The translations under genes were made by a program, and so were the position numbers. 64,000 nucleotides of DNA, taken from contig DCLA01000123.1 in NCBI GenBank assembly GCA_002320815.1, forward strand, positions 21,960-85,959. The letters are read 5' to 3'. The notes beneath the pieces are model-generated. The model did not search any database. It saw only the letters and a list, made by a program, of their open reading frames with translations, and was not told where the DNA came from. Positions 24,569-33,919 of this stretch are shown here, piece by piece (the first letter of the stretch is position 1; the number at the start of each line of letters is the position of its first letter). This DNA comes from Myxococcales bacterium UBA1660. Its GTDB lineage: Bacteria; Myxococcota_A; Polyangia; Polyangiales; Houyiibacteriaceae.

Positions 24569-27500
24569 ATGAGTGAGAGCGACAGCCCTCCGGCCACGCG
24601 CGCCGAGGGAGGCGCCCGAGGGGGAGGGACGCGCCCACAGACCGGCATGACGGTCGGCGGGCGGGTTCGCCTGGAGCGCCTGCTCGGTCGCGGCGGCATG
24701 GCCGAGGTCTGGCTCGGCCGGCATCTGACCCTGGGAGTCGACGTCGCGGTGAAGTTCCTGCGTCTCGAGGACGAGGCGGTGCTCCGGGAGCGCTTCGCGC
24801 GGGAGGCGCAGCTCGCGGCGCGGGTCGACCATCCCCACGCGGTGCGCGTCTTCGACCACGGGATGACCGACGCGGGGGCGCCCTACATCGTGATGGAGCT
24901 GGTCGACGGGGAGACCCTGGCTCAGCGCATCGAGCGCGGCGGGCCCCTGGGGACCGACGACGTGGCCACCCTCATCGGACAGCTCGCCGACGTGCTCACC
25001 CAGGCCCACCGGATGGACATCCTCCATCGGGACATCAAGCCCCACAACGTCATGCTCCTGGGGGGCGAGAAGCTCTTCGCCAAGGTGGTGGACTTCGGCC
25101 TGGCCAAGGAGCTGCTCCGCCCCGAGGACGATCCCTCGCTCACCCAAGCGGGGCTGTTGCTGGGGACCCCGGCGTACATGGCGCCCGAACAGCTCCTCGA
25201 GGGGCACGAGGCGAGCCCGCGCACCGAGGCCTGGAGCCTGGCGGTGCTCTGCTACGAGGCCCTCGCCGGCGAGCGCCCCTTCCCCGGTCGTCACCAGGCG
25301 CCCCTCGCCCTGGCCATGATGAGCGGCCGCTACCGGCCGATCACCGCGCGCCGACCCGAGCTGCCGCCGACGATGGACACCTTCTTCGCCCGGGCGCTCT
25401 CGGTGCGACCCGAGCAGCGCTTCGAGTCCGTCGCCGCCCTCGCGGCCGCTCTGGACGAGGCCCTCGCCGGGACCTCCGCCTCGGTGGAGGTGGAAGGACG
25501 CCTGCACCTGCCCAGCCAGCTCTATGGCCGCGCCGCGGAGCTCGACGCCCTCACCCGCGCGCTGGAGAGCGCCACCGAGGGGTCGCGCTTCGTCATGATC
25601 GGCGGCTACTCCGGCGTGGGAAAGACCGCGCTGGTCGAAGAGGCTCGGCGCCGCCTCGCCCATCGCGGCATGCTCTTCGTCGACGGCAAGTTCGATCAGC
25701 TCCATCGCGGCTCGCCCTACGACAGCCTGCTCCAGGCCCTCCGCAAGCTCCTGCGCTTCATGAGCGCTCGTCCGCCGGAGTCCTTCGACGGGTGGCGGGC
25801 CCAGCTCGGCGAGCTCCCCGACGAGGTCGCGGACGTCCTGGTCGACTTCGTCCCCGAGCTGGCCGACGTCCTCGACCGCCCGGACGCCGGTCGCTTGGCG
25901 ACGCCGCCCCTCGAGGCGCGCCATCGCTTCCACAACGCGATCCGCCGGCTGCTCCACGGCGTGGCCCGGCCGGACCGGCCGCTGGTGCTCTTCCTCGACG
26001 ACCTCCAGTGGGCCGACCCGCCGACCCTCGAGCTCCTGCCCCGGCTCATCGGACCCGGCGACCGCAACGTGCTGATCGTCGGGAGCTATCGGTCCAACGA
26101 GGTCACCCAGCGGCACCCGCTGCGGGCCACGCTGGAGGAGCTGCGCGAAGAGCACGCGCCGCTGGTGGATCTGGAGATCGGGCCGCTGGACGAGGACGCG
26201 GTCCTGGCCATGCTCGGGGCCGCGCTGGGTCCCGGCGAGGGGCGGGTCCGGCTGGCGGTCCTCTGCCACGAGAAGACCCGGGGCAACCCGCTCTTCCTGC
26301 GGCACTTCCTGGAGACCCTCCACGAGGAGGGCGCCCTGGTCTTCGACGCCCGCACCGGCGGGTGGAGCTACGATCCCTCGGCGGCGCGCTTCCGCCGGGT
26401 GGACGCCGACGTGGTGGACTTCATCGCCTCCGAGCTGCGCGGCCTCCCGGCCGAGACCGGCGCCTGCCTGGCCAGCGCCTCGTGCATCGGTCCGGACTTC
26501 GACCTCGGCACCCTGGCGCACCTGCTCGGGGTCGACCGCCGGCAAGTCCTCGAGCGGCTCCGGCCGGCGCTGACTCACGATCTCGTCGCGGCCATCTCCG
26601 AGGACGACTGGGACGACGCCCACCTGGGGTTCCACCGCATCCGCTTCCGCTTCGCCCACGACCGGGTCCAGCAGGCGGCGCGCAGCCTCTGCAGCGCCGA
26701 AGAGATCGCCGCGAGCCACCGGAAGATGGCCGAGCTCCTCTTGGTGCATACCGACCCGCAGGAGCGTGAGACCCGGCTCTTCGAGCTCGTCGAGCACCTC
26801 AACCGCAGCGGTGAGCAGACCTCGGTGATGACCGACGCCGCCCAGGTCCGCGCCCTGAACGTCAGCGCCGCGCGGCGCGCGACCCGCGCTGCCGCGTTCG
26901 CGCCCGCCGACGTCTACTACCGCAAGGCGGTGGACCTCTTCGACGACGGTCTCTGGGAGCACGACTACGCGGAAGCCTTCGCGCTCCACGTGGAGGCGGC
27001 CCGCTCCGCCGGCCTGGTGGGCGAGCGGGAGACCATGGCCCGCCTGGTCGCCGAGGCCCGGGCCCACGCGCGGACCCCGGTCGACGCGGTCGTGGCCCGG
27101 GAGGTCGCCATGCACGGCCTCATGGCGGAGCAGAAGTTCGGTGAGGCCCTCGAGCTGGCCAAGGATCTCCTCGCCGAGCTGGGCGAGCCGCTACCCGACC
27201 CGGCGGAGGTCCCCGCCGAGGTGGGCGCGATCATCGAGCTGCTCGCGGGGCTCGACGGCGTCGACGCGCTGGAGCGGGCGAGCGACCCGCGGGTCCTCGC
27301 GGCGCAGCGCATCCGGCAGGGCGTGATGTCCACCGCCTACGTGAGCGCCCCCGAGCTCTTCCCGCTGCTCCCCTGCGCGATCATCCGGTCCACCATGCGG
27401 AACGGCATCACCGACCACTCCGCCTACGGCTTCGCGGTCTTCGGCATGGTGCTCAACGCCCTCGACTTCATCGACCTCTCCTTCGAGACGGCGAAGATGG

Positions 27501-28465
27501 CGCGCTCCATCCTGGCCAAGACCGACGACCACTCCAACCTGGCCAAGACCCGGCACATCCTCAACGGGCACGTCGAGCCCTTCGTCCTGCCGCTCTCCGA
27601 GTCGGTGGACCTCGAGCGCAGCGTGTACGAGCAGGGCCTGGACACCGGCGACCTGGAGTACGCCGCGTGGGCCCTCCACCTCATGGTCGCGCACGCCTTC
27701 TACTCGGGCATGCGGCTCGGCGCGCTCCGGGAGCTCGACCGGAAAAACGGCGAGCTCCTCGAGCAGATGCGGCAGCTCCCGGCCCACAGCTGCACCCAGC
27801 CCTTCAGCCAGGCCATCCGCAACTGCATCGGCGAAGACGTAGTGAGCTCCAGTCGGCTGATCCGGCCCGAGTACCACGAGGACGAGCAGATGGATCGGCT
27901 GGTCGGCGTCGGCTTCCGGGGCGCCGCCTACATCCTCACGGTCATGCGCACCTTCGTCCGCTTCCTCTTCCGCGACGTCGAAGGGGCCCTGCGCGCCGCC
28001 GACGCCGGGGCGGAGTTCGCCGATGGCGCCACCGCCACCTACCACCAGGTCTGGTGGCAGCAGCTCCGGGCCCTCGCCGCCCTCGGGGCTCGCGGGGCCG
28101 ACGCGGCCGACGAAGCGCGCGCGGCGTTGGCGAAGATCGAGCGTTGGTGCGCTTCCTCCGAGGCCAACCACCGGCACCGGGTCGCGCTCCTGAGCGCCGA
28201 GCTCGCCCGGGTCGAAGGCCGCGACGGCGACGCCCTGCAGGCCTACGACGCCGCCATCAGCCACGCCCGGGACCACGGCTTCATGCACGAAGAGGCCCTG
28301 GCCAACGAGCTCGCGGCCCGCTTCTACCTGGGCAAGGGCAGCGAGCCCGCGGCCCGCGGCTACCTCGCGGAGGCGCGCCAGGTCTACGAAGCCTGGGGCT
28401 CCCTGGCCAAGGTCGAGCACCTCGACGAGGAGCTCGGCCACGTCTTCCAGCGTCGCTCGCGCTGA
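24569..28465 (+). CDS. Serine/threonine kinase fused to an AAA/STAND ATPase with TPRs (PknK-like)
   Basis: A 1,298-residue cytoplasmic signalling protein. Residues ~33-300 are a Hanks-type kinase with all key parts: glycine loop LLGRGGMAEVW, VAVK, HRDIKPHN at 153-160, DFGLA at 175-179 and APE. Residues ~310-560 are an orphan-type AAA module with Walker A GYSGVGKT (346-353) and Walker B VLFLDDLQWAD (Asp477-478). The rest (~560-1298) is helical repeats ending in LAKVEHLDEELG. The architecture is that of PknK/MalT-like kinases common in Myxococcota, where an ATP-dependent switch gates the kinase. It lies just downstream of the pseudo-ATPase, with its own -10-like box, and pairs naturally with it as an intact paralogue. 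Substrates cannot be inferred. Confidence 0.92.
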   Translation: MSESDSPPATRAEGGARGGGTRPQTGMTVGGRVRLERLLGRGGMAEVWLGRHLTLGVDVAVKFLRLEDEAVLRERFAREAQLAARVDHPHAVRVFDHGMTDAGAPYIVMELVDGETLAQRIERGGPLGTDDVATLIGQLADVLTQAHRMDILHRDIKPHNVMLLGGEKLFAKVVDFGLAKELLRPEDDPSLTQAGLLLGTPAYMAPEQLLEGHEASPRTEAWSLAVLCYEALAGERPFPGRHQAPLALAMMSGRYRPITARRPELPPTMDTFFARALSVRPEQRFESVAALAAALDEALAGTSASVEVEGRLHLPSQLYGRAAELDALTRALESATEGSRFVMIGGYSGVGKTALVEEARRRLAHRGMLFVDGKFDQLHRGSPYDSLLQALRKLLRFMSARPPESFDGWRAQLGELPDEVADVLVDFVPELADVLDRPDAGRLATPPLEARHRFHNAIRRLLHGVARPDRPLVLFLDDLQWADPPTLELLPRLIGPGDRNVLIVGSYRSNEVTQRHPLRATLEELREEHAPLVDLEIGPLDEDAVLAMLGAALGPGEGRVRLAVLCHEKTRGNPLFLRHFLETLHEEGALVFDARTGGWSYDPSAARFRRVDADVVDFIASELRGLPAETGACLASASCIGPDFDLGTLAHLLGVDRRQVLERLRPALTHDLVAAISEDDWDDAHLGFHRIRFRFAHDRVQQAARSLCSAEEIAASHRKMAELLLVHTDPQERETRLFELVEHLNRSGEQTSVMTDAAQVRALNVSAARRATRAAAFAPADVYYRKAVDLFDDGLWEHDYAEAFALHVEAARSAGLVGERETMARLVAEARAHARTPVDAVVAREVAMHGLMAEQKFGEALELAKDLLAELGEPLPDPAEVPAEVGAIIELLAGLDGVDALERASDPRVLAAQRIRQGVMSTAYVSAPELFPLLPCAIIRSTMRNGITDHSAYGFAVFGMVLNALDFIDLSFETAKMARSILAKTDDHSNLAKTRHILNGHVEPFVLPLSESVDLERSVYEQGLDTGDLEYAAWALHLMVAHAFYSGMRLGALRELDRKNGELLEQMRQLPAHSCTQPFSQAIRNCIGEDVVSSSRLIRPEYHEDEQMDRLVGVGFRGAAYILTVMRTFVRFLFRDVEGALRAADAGAEFADGATATYHQVWWQQLRALAALGARGADAADEARAALAKIERWCASSEANHRHRVALLSAELARVEGRDGDALQAYDAAISHARDHGFMHEEALANELAARFYLGKGSEPAARGYLAEARQVYEAWGSLAKVEHLDEELGHVFQRRSR

Positions 28466-28565
28466 ACCTCGTCGGGTCCCCCCGCCGAGCCCGGTGCAGC
28501 GACGCAACGGACCGGAGCGCGGCCTCGGTTTGACGACCGGCGATGCCCGATCGAAATTTCGCCCG

Positions 28566-29732
28566 ATGGACGAGATCACGCGCCGGCGACTCCTGGGGCT
28601 CCTCGCCGGGGGCGGCGCGGCCGCGCTCGCCGGCTGCAGCGCCCGGGACCCGCGGGACCGACCGGCGGCTTCGGCCTCGCCGGTGGCCGCTCGTGCGGAG
28701 CCGGTGGACCCGACCGGCGGCGACGCCATCCTCGCCGTCGAGCCGCTCACCACGCCCTGGCAGACCCGGGACCCCTTCCTCTTCTGCATGCACCACGACG
28801 ACCGCTACCCCCCGGGGAACCCGCAGATGGGTCCGGCGGCGTCCCTGGCCGGGCACCAGATGGGTCGCGACTTCGCCGGCGTCGACGGCTGGCGGATGTA
28901 CCACGGGCGGGCGGTGCCCGGGTTCCCGCGGCATCCGCACCGGGGTTTCGAGACGGTCACCATCGTCCGCGAGGGGCTGCTCGACCACTCGGACTCGCTG
29001 GGCGCCACCGCCCGCTACGGCGAGGGCGACGTGCAGTGGCTCACCGCTGGCGGCGGCATCCAGCACGCGGAGATGTTCCCCCTCCTCGACGACGGCTCGC
29101 CGAACCCGCTGGAGCTCTTCCAGATCTGGCTGAACCTCCCGGCCGCGGAGAAGATGGTCGAGGCCCACTTCTCCATGCTGTGGAAGCCCGCCATCCCCAC
29201 CCGCGTGGTCCAGGACGGCGCCGGCCGCAGCACGCGGGTCACGGTGGTCGCCGGCGCCTACGACGGATCCCGCGCCCCGGCGCCGCCGCCCCACTCGTGG
29301 GCGTCCCAGGCGGGCAGCCACGTGGCCATGTGGAGTCTCCGCCTGGACCCCGGCGCGCGCTTCGTGCTGCCCGCGGGCCCCGACGGCGCGACGCGCTCGC
29401 TCTACTTCTTCGAGGGCCGCGAGATGACCGTCGGCGGGCGCCGCATCCCCGGCGGCCGCCACCTCGCCGTGCACCCGGGTAGCGACATCGCGCTCCAGGC
29501 CGGCGACGACGTGGCCGAGCTGTTGATGCTCCAGGGCATGCCCATCGGCGAGCCGGTCGCCCGGCACGGTCCCTTCGTCATGAACTCCCCCGGCGAGATC
29601 CGACAGGCCTACGCCGACTACCAGCGTACCCAGTTCGGCGGGTGGCCCTGGGCCAGCGACGAGCACGTCCAGGACCGCACCGAGGGCCGCTTCGCTCGCC
29701 GCCCCGATGGCGGCATCGAACGACCCTCCTGA
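28566..29732 (+). CDS. Pirin-family cupin lipoprotein with twin-arginine signal
   Basis: A 388-residue pirin-like protein. The N-terminus EITRRRLLGLLAGGGAAALAG is a Tat-type signal ending in a lipobox Cys (AGC). The body has the pirin bicupin pattern: HPHRGFETVTIV, GGGIQHAEMFP, LELFQIWLNLP and the C-terminal VHPGSDIAL / LMLQGMPIGEPV. Pirins bind iron and some show quercetinase activity; most are cytoplasmic, so an exported lipoprotein form is uncommon. The metal-ligand His residues of the first cupin (HPH) are present. Function remains unassigned. The gene ends at a strong shared hairpin. Confidence 0.85.
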   Translation: MDEITRRRLLGLLAGGGAAALAGCSARDPRDRPAASASPVAARAEPVDPTGGDAILAVEPLTTPWQTRDPFLFCMHHDDRYPPGNPQMGPAASLAGHQMGRDFAGVDGWRMYHGRAVPGFPRHPHRGFETVTIVREGLLDHSDSLGATARYGEGDVQWLTAGGGIQHAEMFPLLDDGSPNPLELFQIWLNLPAAEKMVEAHFSMLWKPAIPTRVVQDGAGRSTRVTVVAGAYDGSRAPAPPPHSWASQAGSHVAMWSLRLDPGARFVLPAGPDGATRSLYFFEGREMTVGGRRIPGGRHLAVHPGSDIALQAGDDVAELLMLQGMPIGEPVARHGPFVMNSPGEIRQAYADYQRTQFGGWPWASDEHVQDRTEGRFARRPDGGIERPS

Positions 29733-29756
29733 GACGCCGCGATCCTCTCCCCACGG

Positions 29757-29792
29757 CGAAGCCCCCGGCGCCAGCTGGCACCGGGGGCTTCG
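29757..29792. terminator. Bidirectional hairpin terminator
   Basis: CGAAGCCCCCGG at 29757-29768 pairs with CCGGGGGCTTCG at 29781-29792, and four further base pairs continue inward with one wobble. It lies between the convergent pirin and HhH genes and has no U-run, like the other hairpins here. Confidence 0.75.
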
Positions 29793-29805
29793 TCGCTCCG
29801 TCGCC

Positions 29806-30174
29806 TCAGTCGCGGCTGGAGACCGTGAGTCGATCCCGGAGCCGCCGGAAGGTGGCGCGGCCGATGCCCCGGACGCGCATGACCTCCTCGACCCGGCGGA
29901 AGGGCCGGCGCTCGCGGCGGGCGATAATCGCCTGGGCCTTGCTGGGCCCGATGCCCGGGAGGGTGACCAGCTCGGCCTCGGTGGCCGTGTTCAGATCCAC
30001 GGTCGCGCCCACGCTGGAGCTCTCTTGCTCCTGGGCGAGCTCGTCGTCCTGAGCGCTCGCTCGCGGCTGGACCGCCGACAGGCTCAGGAGCCCGGCGAAG
30101 CAGGCCATGGTCAGGCAGCGGAGGGCGCGGCGCAGGGGGTCGTGGGCGGTCTTCTCGGTGGTGATTTCCTTCAT
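29806..30174 (-). CDS. ComEA-like helix-hairpin-helix protein, exported
   Basis: A 122-residue protein. A signal-like hydrophobic stretch (CLTMACFAGLLSLSAVQPRASA) precedes an acidic linker and two helix-hairpin-helix units: VDLNTATEAELVTLPGIG at 59-76 with GPSKAQAIIARR, and the FRRVEEVMRVRGIGRATFRRL segment to residue ~112. This is the DNA-binding domain of ComEA and related proteins; in the periplasm it would bind incoming DNA, but no com genes are adjacent. The start at 30174 has a GA-rich segment (GAGAGAAGAG) upstream. Confidence 0.85.
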   Translation of the reverse strand: MKEITTEKTAHDPLRRALRCLTMACFAGLLSLSAVQPRASAQDDELAQEQESSSVGATVDLNTATEAELVTLPGIGPSKAQAIIARRERRPFRRVEEVMRVRGIGRATFRRLRDRLTVSSRD

Positions 30175-30202
30175 CGTTCTCTTCTCTCTCTCCCGCGGTG
30201 CG

Positions 30203-30230
30203 GGTTCTCGGTTCTCGGTTCTCGGTTTTC
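30203..30230. repeat. Heptanucleotide tandem repeat (GGTTCTC)3-4
   Basis: Three perfect GGTTCTC units (30203-30223) and a fourth with one change (GGTTTTC), read as GAGAACC on the minus strand, lie in the 107-base gap between two small minus-strand genes. Degraded units continue to about 30246. No coding frame crosses it. Confidence 0.75.
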
Positions 30231-30281
30231 GTTTCTGCGTTCTCGGTGTCGGGCTCGGTGGCCCGCTTCGGTCGGGCGGCG

Positions 30282-30551
30282 TCAGCCGCCGACGAGGTCC
30301 TCGCTGCCGCCGTCGCCGTGCACGCGGAGGATTCGCGGCGAGCGGCGGGGCTCGTCCTCCATGCGGCGATCGCGGATCTGCAGCTGGCCGTTCACCGGCA
30401 GCGCCTCGAGCTTCAGCGTCACGCTGCCGTCGCTGTTGTCGAAGGCGACGCCGAGGCGGGGCCAGTAGGTCTTGCCGTCGCGCTCGACGATGCCGTAGAC
30501 GGGGCGCCAGCGGCTCGTTCCGGGCTCGCGGGCTCGGGCTTCGTGTCTCAT
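30282..30551 (-). CDS. Small conserved hypothetical protein
   Basis: An 89-residue cytoplasmic protein. The core YGIVERDGKTYWPRLGVAFD followed by NSDGSVTLKLEALPVNGQLQ and QIRDRR is of a type seen in short hypothetical proteins that use a pattern of W.R.G.A..N.DGS....L.ALP.NG...IRD. No function is known to me. The C-terminus is Arg- and Gly-rich. The ATG at 30551 has AGGAG seven bases upstream. It precedes the HhH gene on the same strand, with a tandem repeat between; the two may share a transcript. Confidence 0.7.
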   Translation of the reverse strand: MRHEARAREPGTSRWRPVYGIVERDGKTYWPRLGVAFDNSDGSVTLKLEALPVNGQLQIRDRRMEDEPRRSPRILRVHGDGGSEDLVGG

Positions 30552-30791
30552 CGGGGTCTCCTCTCGGTGGGCGAGCGGCCCCTGCGGCCGCCGTCGGGAG
30601 GAGACTGAGCACGGAGCGTGCCGGCCGATCCGGGGGTGTTTCTCCGAGGCTTTTGGGGGTGCCCGCCACGCCACCCCGGCGGATCCGCCGGCGGCCGCCA
30701 CCCCCCGCCATCCGGTCACTCGCTTGAGAAATGCGGCCGGGGATGCCAATGTCCGCCACCGCGGCCAGGAGAAGGCCGCTTTTGGAGGACC

Positions 30792-32312
30792 ATGCGCATC
30801 ACGCTCTCGACCGACGCCCCGAAGGCCGCAGCCGTCGACATTCTCGCCATCGGCGTACGACGTAAGAAGTTCGACAAGGACGAGGAGCTGCTGGCTCTCG
30901 ACAAGGCGCTGGGGGGCGTGCTCGACGAATGGTTCAAGGACGAAGGCTTCGCGGCCAAGCCGAACCAGGTCCTCAAGGTGCCCGCCCGCGGACGGGTGAA
31001 GGCCAAGTGGATCCTCCTCGTCGGCCTGGGCACCAAGAACTCCGACATGGAGGCCGCCCGCATCCTCGGGTACCAGGCCGCCAAGGCGTCCTCCCGGCAG
31101 AAGAGCGCGGCCATCGTGCTCCCCGAGGTCAGCCCCGCCACCGTGCGGGTGGCCACCGAGACCCTCATCGGCGGCGCCTACCGCTACGCCGAGTACAAGA
31201 CCGGCACCCGTAAGCCGAAGGGCGGCCTCGCGCGCTGCGCCTTCCTGTGCGCCGACGCGAAGAGCACCGGCCTGAAGAAGGCCATCCAGGCGGGCACCGC
31301 CGTCGCCGAGTCGGTGAACATCGCCCGGGACCTGGTCAACGCGCCGCCCAACGATCTGAACCCGGTGACCCTGGCGGAGTTCGCCAAGACCGAGGCCGAG
31401 AAGCTGAACCTCGAGGTCGACGTCTGGGACAAGAAGAAGATCGAAGCGGCGGGGATGAACCTCTTCCTCGCGGTGAACCGCGGCTCGGCCGTCGAGCCCC
31501 GCTTCATCCACATCGCCTACAAGCCCAAGAAGTCCCACACGAAGGTGGCCTTCGTGGGCAAGGGCCTGACCTTCGACGCCGGCGGCCTCTGCCTGAAGCC
31601 GGGCAAGTCCATGGTCGACATGAAGTGCGACATGGCCGGCAGCGCCGCCACCCTGGGCCTGGTGCTCGCCGCGGCGCGCCTGGAGCTCCCCGTCGAGGTC
31701 CACGCCATCATCGGCTCCACCGAGAACATGCTCGGCGCCGCCGCCTACCGGCCGGGTGACGTGTTCACCTCGCTGGCCGGCAAGACCGTCGAGATCATCA
31801 ACACCGACGCCGAGGGCCGCCTGGTCCTCGCCGACTGCCTCGCCTGGACCGTCGAGAACATCAAGCCCGACATCATGGTGGACCACGCCACGCTCACCGG
31901 CGCCTGCATGGTCGCCCTCGGGCCCCACCGCGCGGCCCTCTACACCCACGACTCGGACCTGGCCCAGACCTACGAGAACGCCTCCGAGCTCGCCGACGAG
32001 CGTTTCTGGCGGATGCCCCTCGACAAGGGCCTGCGCAAGCAGCTCGACAGCTTCATCGCCGACGTGAAGCACACCGGCGGCTCCTACGGTGGGTCGATCA
32101 CCGCGGCCCTCTTCCTGGAGGAGTTCGTGGGGACCACCAACTGGATGCACCTCGACATCGCCGGCCCCGCGTTCAACGACGGCCCCGCCGGCCGCACCCC
32201 CAAGGGCGGCACCGGCTTCGGCGTGGCGACCGCCGTGCGCTTCCTCGAGTACCTCGCGCTGGACACCGCCTCGGACGATGGCGACGAGAGCGCCGCGACC
32301 GCCGAGGCCTGA
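30792..32312 (+). CDS. pepA: Leucyl aminopeptidase (M17 cytosol aminopeptidase)
   Basis: A 506-residue M17 dinuclear-metal aminopeptidase that removes N-terminal residues such as Leu in the cytoplasm. The catalytic half shows GKGLTFDAGGLCLKPG (metal-binding Lys and Asp), the segment DMKCDMAGSAATLG, and the family signature NTDAEGRLVLADCL. KHTGGSYGGSITAALFLEEF and the WMHLDIAGPAF end match the family. The N-terminal ~170 residues are the macrodomain-like M17 N domain. GGAGG precedes ATG 30792 by four bases. The following gene starts within its last codons (35-base overlap), indicating an operon. Confidence 0.95.
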   Translation: MRITLSTDAPKAAAVDILAIGVRRKKFDKDEELLALDKALGGVLDEWFKDEGFAAKPNQVLKVPARGRVKAKWILLVGLGTKNSDMEAARILGYQAAKASSRQKSAAIVLPEVSPATVRVATETLIGGAYRYAEYKTGTRKPKGGLARCAFLCADAKSTGLKKAIQAGTAVAESVNIARDLVNAPPNDLNPVTLAEFAKTEAEKLNLEVDVWDKKKIEAAGMNLFLAVNRGSAVEPRFIHIAYKPKKSHTKVAFVGKGLTFDAGGLCLKPGKSMVDMKCDMAGSAATLGLVLAAARLELPVEVHAIIGSTENMLGAAAYRPGDVFTSLAGKTVEIINTDAEGRLVLADCLAWTVENIKPDIMVDHATLTGACMVALGPHRAALYTHDSDLAQTYENASELADERFWRMPLDKGLRKQLDSFIADVKHTGGSYGGSITAALFLEEFVGTTNWMHLDIAGPAFNDGPAGRTPKGGTGFGVATAVRFLEYLALDTASDDGDESAATAEA

Positions 32313-33003
32313 GCTCCTGCTGATCGCCCTGGCGTCGCTCCTCGGAGCGGCGCCGGCGGCGGCGCATCTCGGTCACGACGTCCTACGCGCCGAGCGCTAC
32401 CTCAAGATCGAGGTCGGCGACCGGGGCGCGCGCTTCGTGGTCTCCCTGACCCTGGGCCCTGCCGAGATGGGCCGCATCCTCGCCAAGGCCGACGCCGACG
32501 AGGACGGCGAGGTCAGCCAGGCCGAGGCCGACGCCTACATGGCCGATTGGGGCGCGGGGCTGGCCACCGAGCTCCCGGTGACCCTGGACGGCGACCCGGT
32601 CGCGCTCCAGTGGGGCGAAGCCTTCTTCGACCCGGTGGGCCCGGTCCGGCCGGCGAACGGCAACGTGGAGATGGTGGCCTTCCTCGAGCTCGATGGCGGA
32701 GAGCACGAGCTCCGGCTGGCCGACGGCATGCGCCTGGAAGTCCTCGAGCGGACCGACGTGCGCTTGGCCACCGAGGGCGACGTCGAGCTCCTGGCCGCGG
32801 GCCCGGCGGACACGCTCGGCGAGGGCGAGCCCACCACCGACTTCGCCTTCGGCAACGACAGCCGGCAGGCTCCGGACGCCGTCGGCGTGCGGGTCCGGGT
32901 CCCGGGCATGGCCGCTTGGCAAAAGCTGGCCCTGGCCGGCGGCGCCGTCCTCGCGGCGCTGATCGCCCTCCTGGCTTGGTGGCGCCTCCGGCGCGCGGCC
33001 TGA
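32278..33003 (+). CDS. Exported, C-terminally anchored protein with an EF-hand loop
   Basis: A 241-residue protein with a signal peptide (LLLIALASLLGAAPAAA), a central domain of unknown type and a C-terminal membrane helix followed by Arg (LAGGAVLAALIALLAWWRLRRAA). Residues ~70-81 form a canonical EF-hand calcium loop, DADEDGEVSQAE, with Asp at 1, 3 and 5 and Glu at 12. It therefore probably faces the periplasm and binds calcium. Its ATG lies inside the end of pepA in another frame. No enzymatic motif is seen. The C-terminal helix plus Arg tail could be either an anchor or a sorting-type signal. Confidence 0.7.
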   Translation: MATRAPRPPRPELLLIALASLLGAAPAAAHLGHDVLRAERYLKIEVGDRGARFVVSLTLGPAEMGRILAKADADEDGEVSQAEADAYMADWGAGLATELPVTLDGDPVALQWGEAFFDPVGPVRPANGNVEMVAFLELDGGEHELRLADGMRLEVLERTDVRLATEGDVELLAAGPADTLGEGEPTTDFAFGNDSRQAPDAVGVRVRVPGMAAWQKLALAGGAVLAALIALLAWWRLRRAA

Positions 33004-33006
33004 GCG

Positions 33007-33900
33007 CTACCAGAACTTGTCGAGGATGGCGGCGAGGTCGTCGTCGGTGCAGTGCACGTCCTCGACGCCGTCCTGGTCGCAGAGCCAGTCCACGATGCGC
33101 TCGGCCCGGGAGGCGCCGCGGCCGCCCATGTCGAGCTGCTCGACCAGCCCGGGCGCCAGGCTGGGGATCACGTTGGGCGACTCCAGCTCGAGCCACTCCT
33201 GCCGGACCATGCCCTCGAGGAAGTCGGACGCGCTCTGCTGCGCCAGCCGCTCCTCGTCGGTGAGCGGGGCCTTTCGCGCGGGCCGCGCGGACTTCATGCC
33301 CTGGCCTTCGGCGGCGGGCGCGAAGTGCGCGGCGTAGACCCCCGGCTCGTCGCCGGGCTCGATGGTGGGCATCTGGAAGCCCTCCGGCGAGAGGGTGAGG
33401 GCCAGGAGCTCGATGGCCTTGCCCGCCGGGTCCCGGCTGGCCGCGCCCTCGGCGCGGAAGCGGAAGCGGACGCCGTCGAAGGGCAGGGTGGCCGCCACCG
33501 CGAGATCCACGTGGGTGTCGTGGTCGTCGTCGACGTAGACGTCGCACTCGGCCATGAGCTCGAGGGTGATCTGGTTGCCGTCGACGGCGGTGACCAGGAG
33601 CCGCGCCTCGCGGAGCTCGCTGGGCTGGACCACGTGGACGAAGGCCTCGGGCTCGCCCTCGCCGCGCCAGGCGCCCTGCTGGTAGACCTCGAGGCCGACC
33701 AGCTCGCGCCAGTCGATGTCCTCGAGCATCAGGCCGTCGACCCGGAGCCGCGGCGCGAGGGTCTCGCCGATGCCGTCGCTGGTGTCCACCTTGCGGCGTT
33801 CGCAGACGACCTCGAAGCCCCACTCGCCCCGCGGGCCGAGCCAGAGGCGCGAGCGTTCCGCGTCGATGGGGAATTTCCAGTCGGCTCCGAGCTGCAGCAT
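33007..33900 (-). CDS. Hypothetical cytoplasmic protein
   Basis: A 297-residue protein without signal or membrane segments. It starts MLQLGADWKFPIDAERSRLW and has a beta-rich N-terminal ~190 residues, then a linker with KSARPARKAPLTDEERLAQQ and a C-terminal helical part (VDWLCDQDGVEDVHCTDDDL). I do not recognise the family. It is convergent with the EF-hand gene with only three bases between stops. A GTTAAT box stands nine bases upstream of its ATG. Confidence 0.7.
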   Translation of the reverse strand: MLQLGADWKFPIDAERSRLWLGPRGEWGFEVVCERRKVDTSDGIGETLAPRLRVDGLMLEDIDWRELVGLEVYQQGAWRGEGEPEAFVHVVQPSELREARLLVTAVDGNQITLELMAECDVYVDDDHDTHVDLAVAATLPFDGVRFRFRAEGAASRDPAGKAIELLALTLSPEGFQMPTIEPGDEPGVYAAHFAPAAEGQGMKSARPARKAPLTDEERLAQQSASDFLEGMVRQEWLELESPNVIPSLAPGLVEQLDMGGRGASRAERIVDWLCDQDGVEDVHCTDDDLAAILDKFW

Positions 33901-33919
33901 GGCGGGGCCATTAACACGT

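Noticed and set aside
24569..28465. Kinase-ATPase as a defence-type STAND (Avs-like) protein
   Set aside because: The kinase with complete HRD/DFG and the PknK-like layout fit signalling proteins better; no nuclease or defence effector and no defence neighbours were found.
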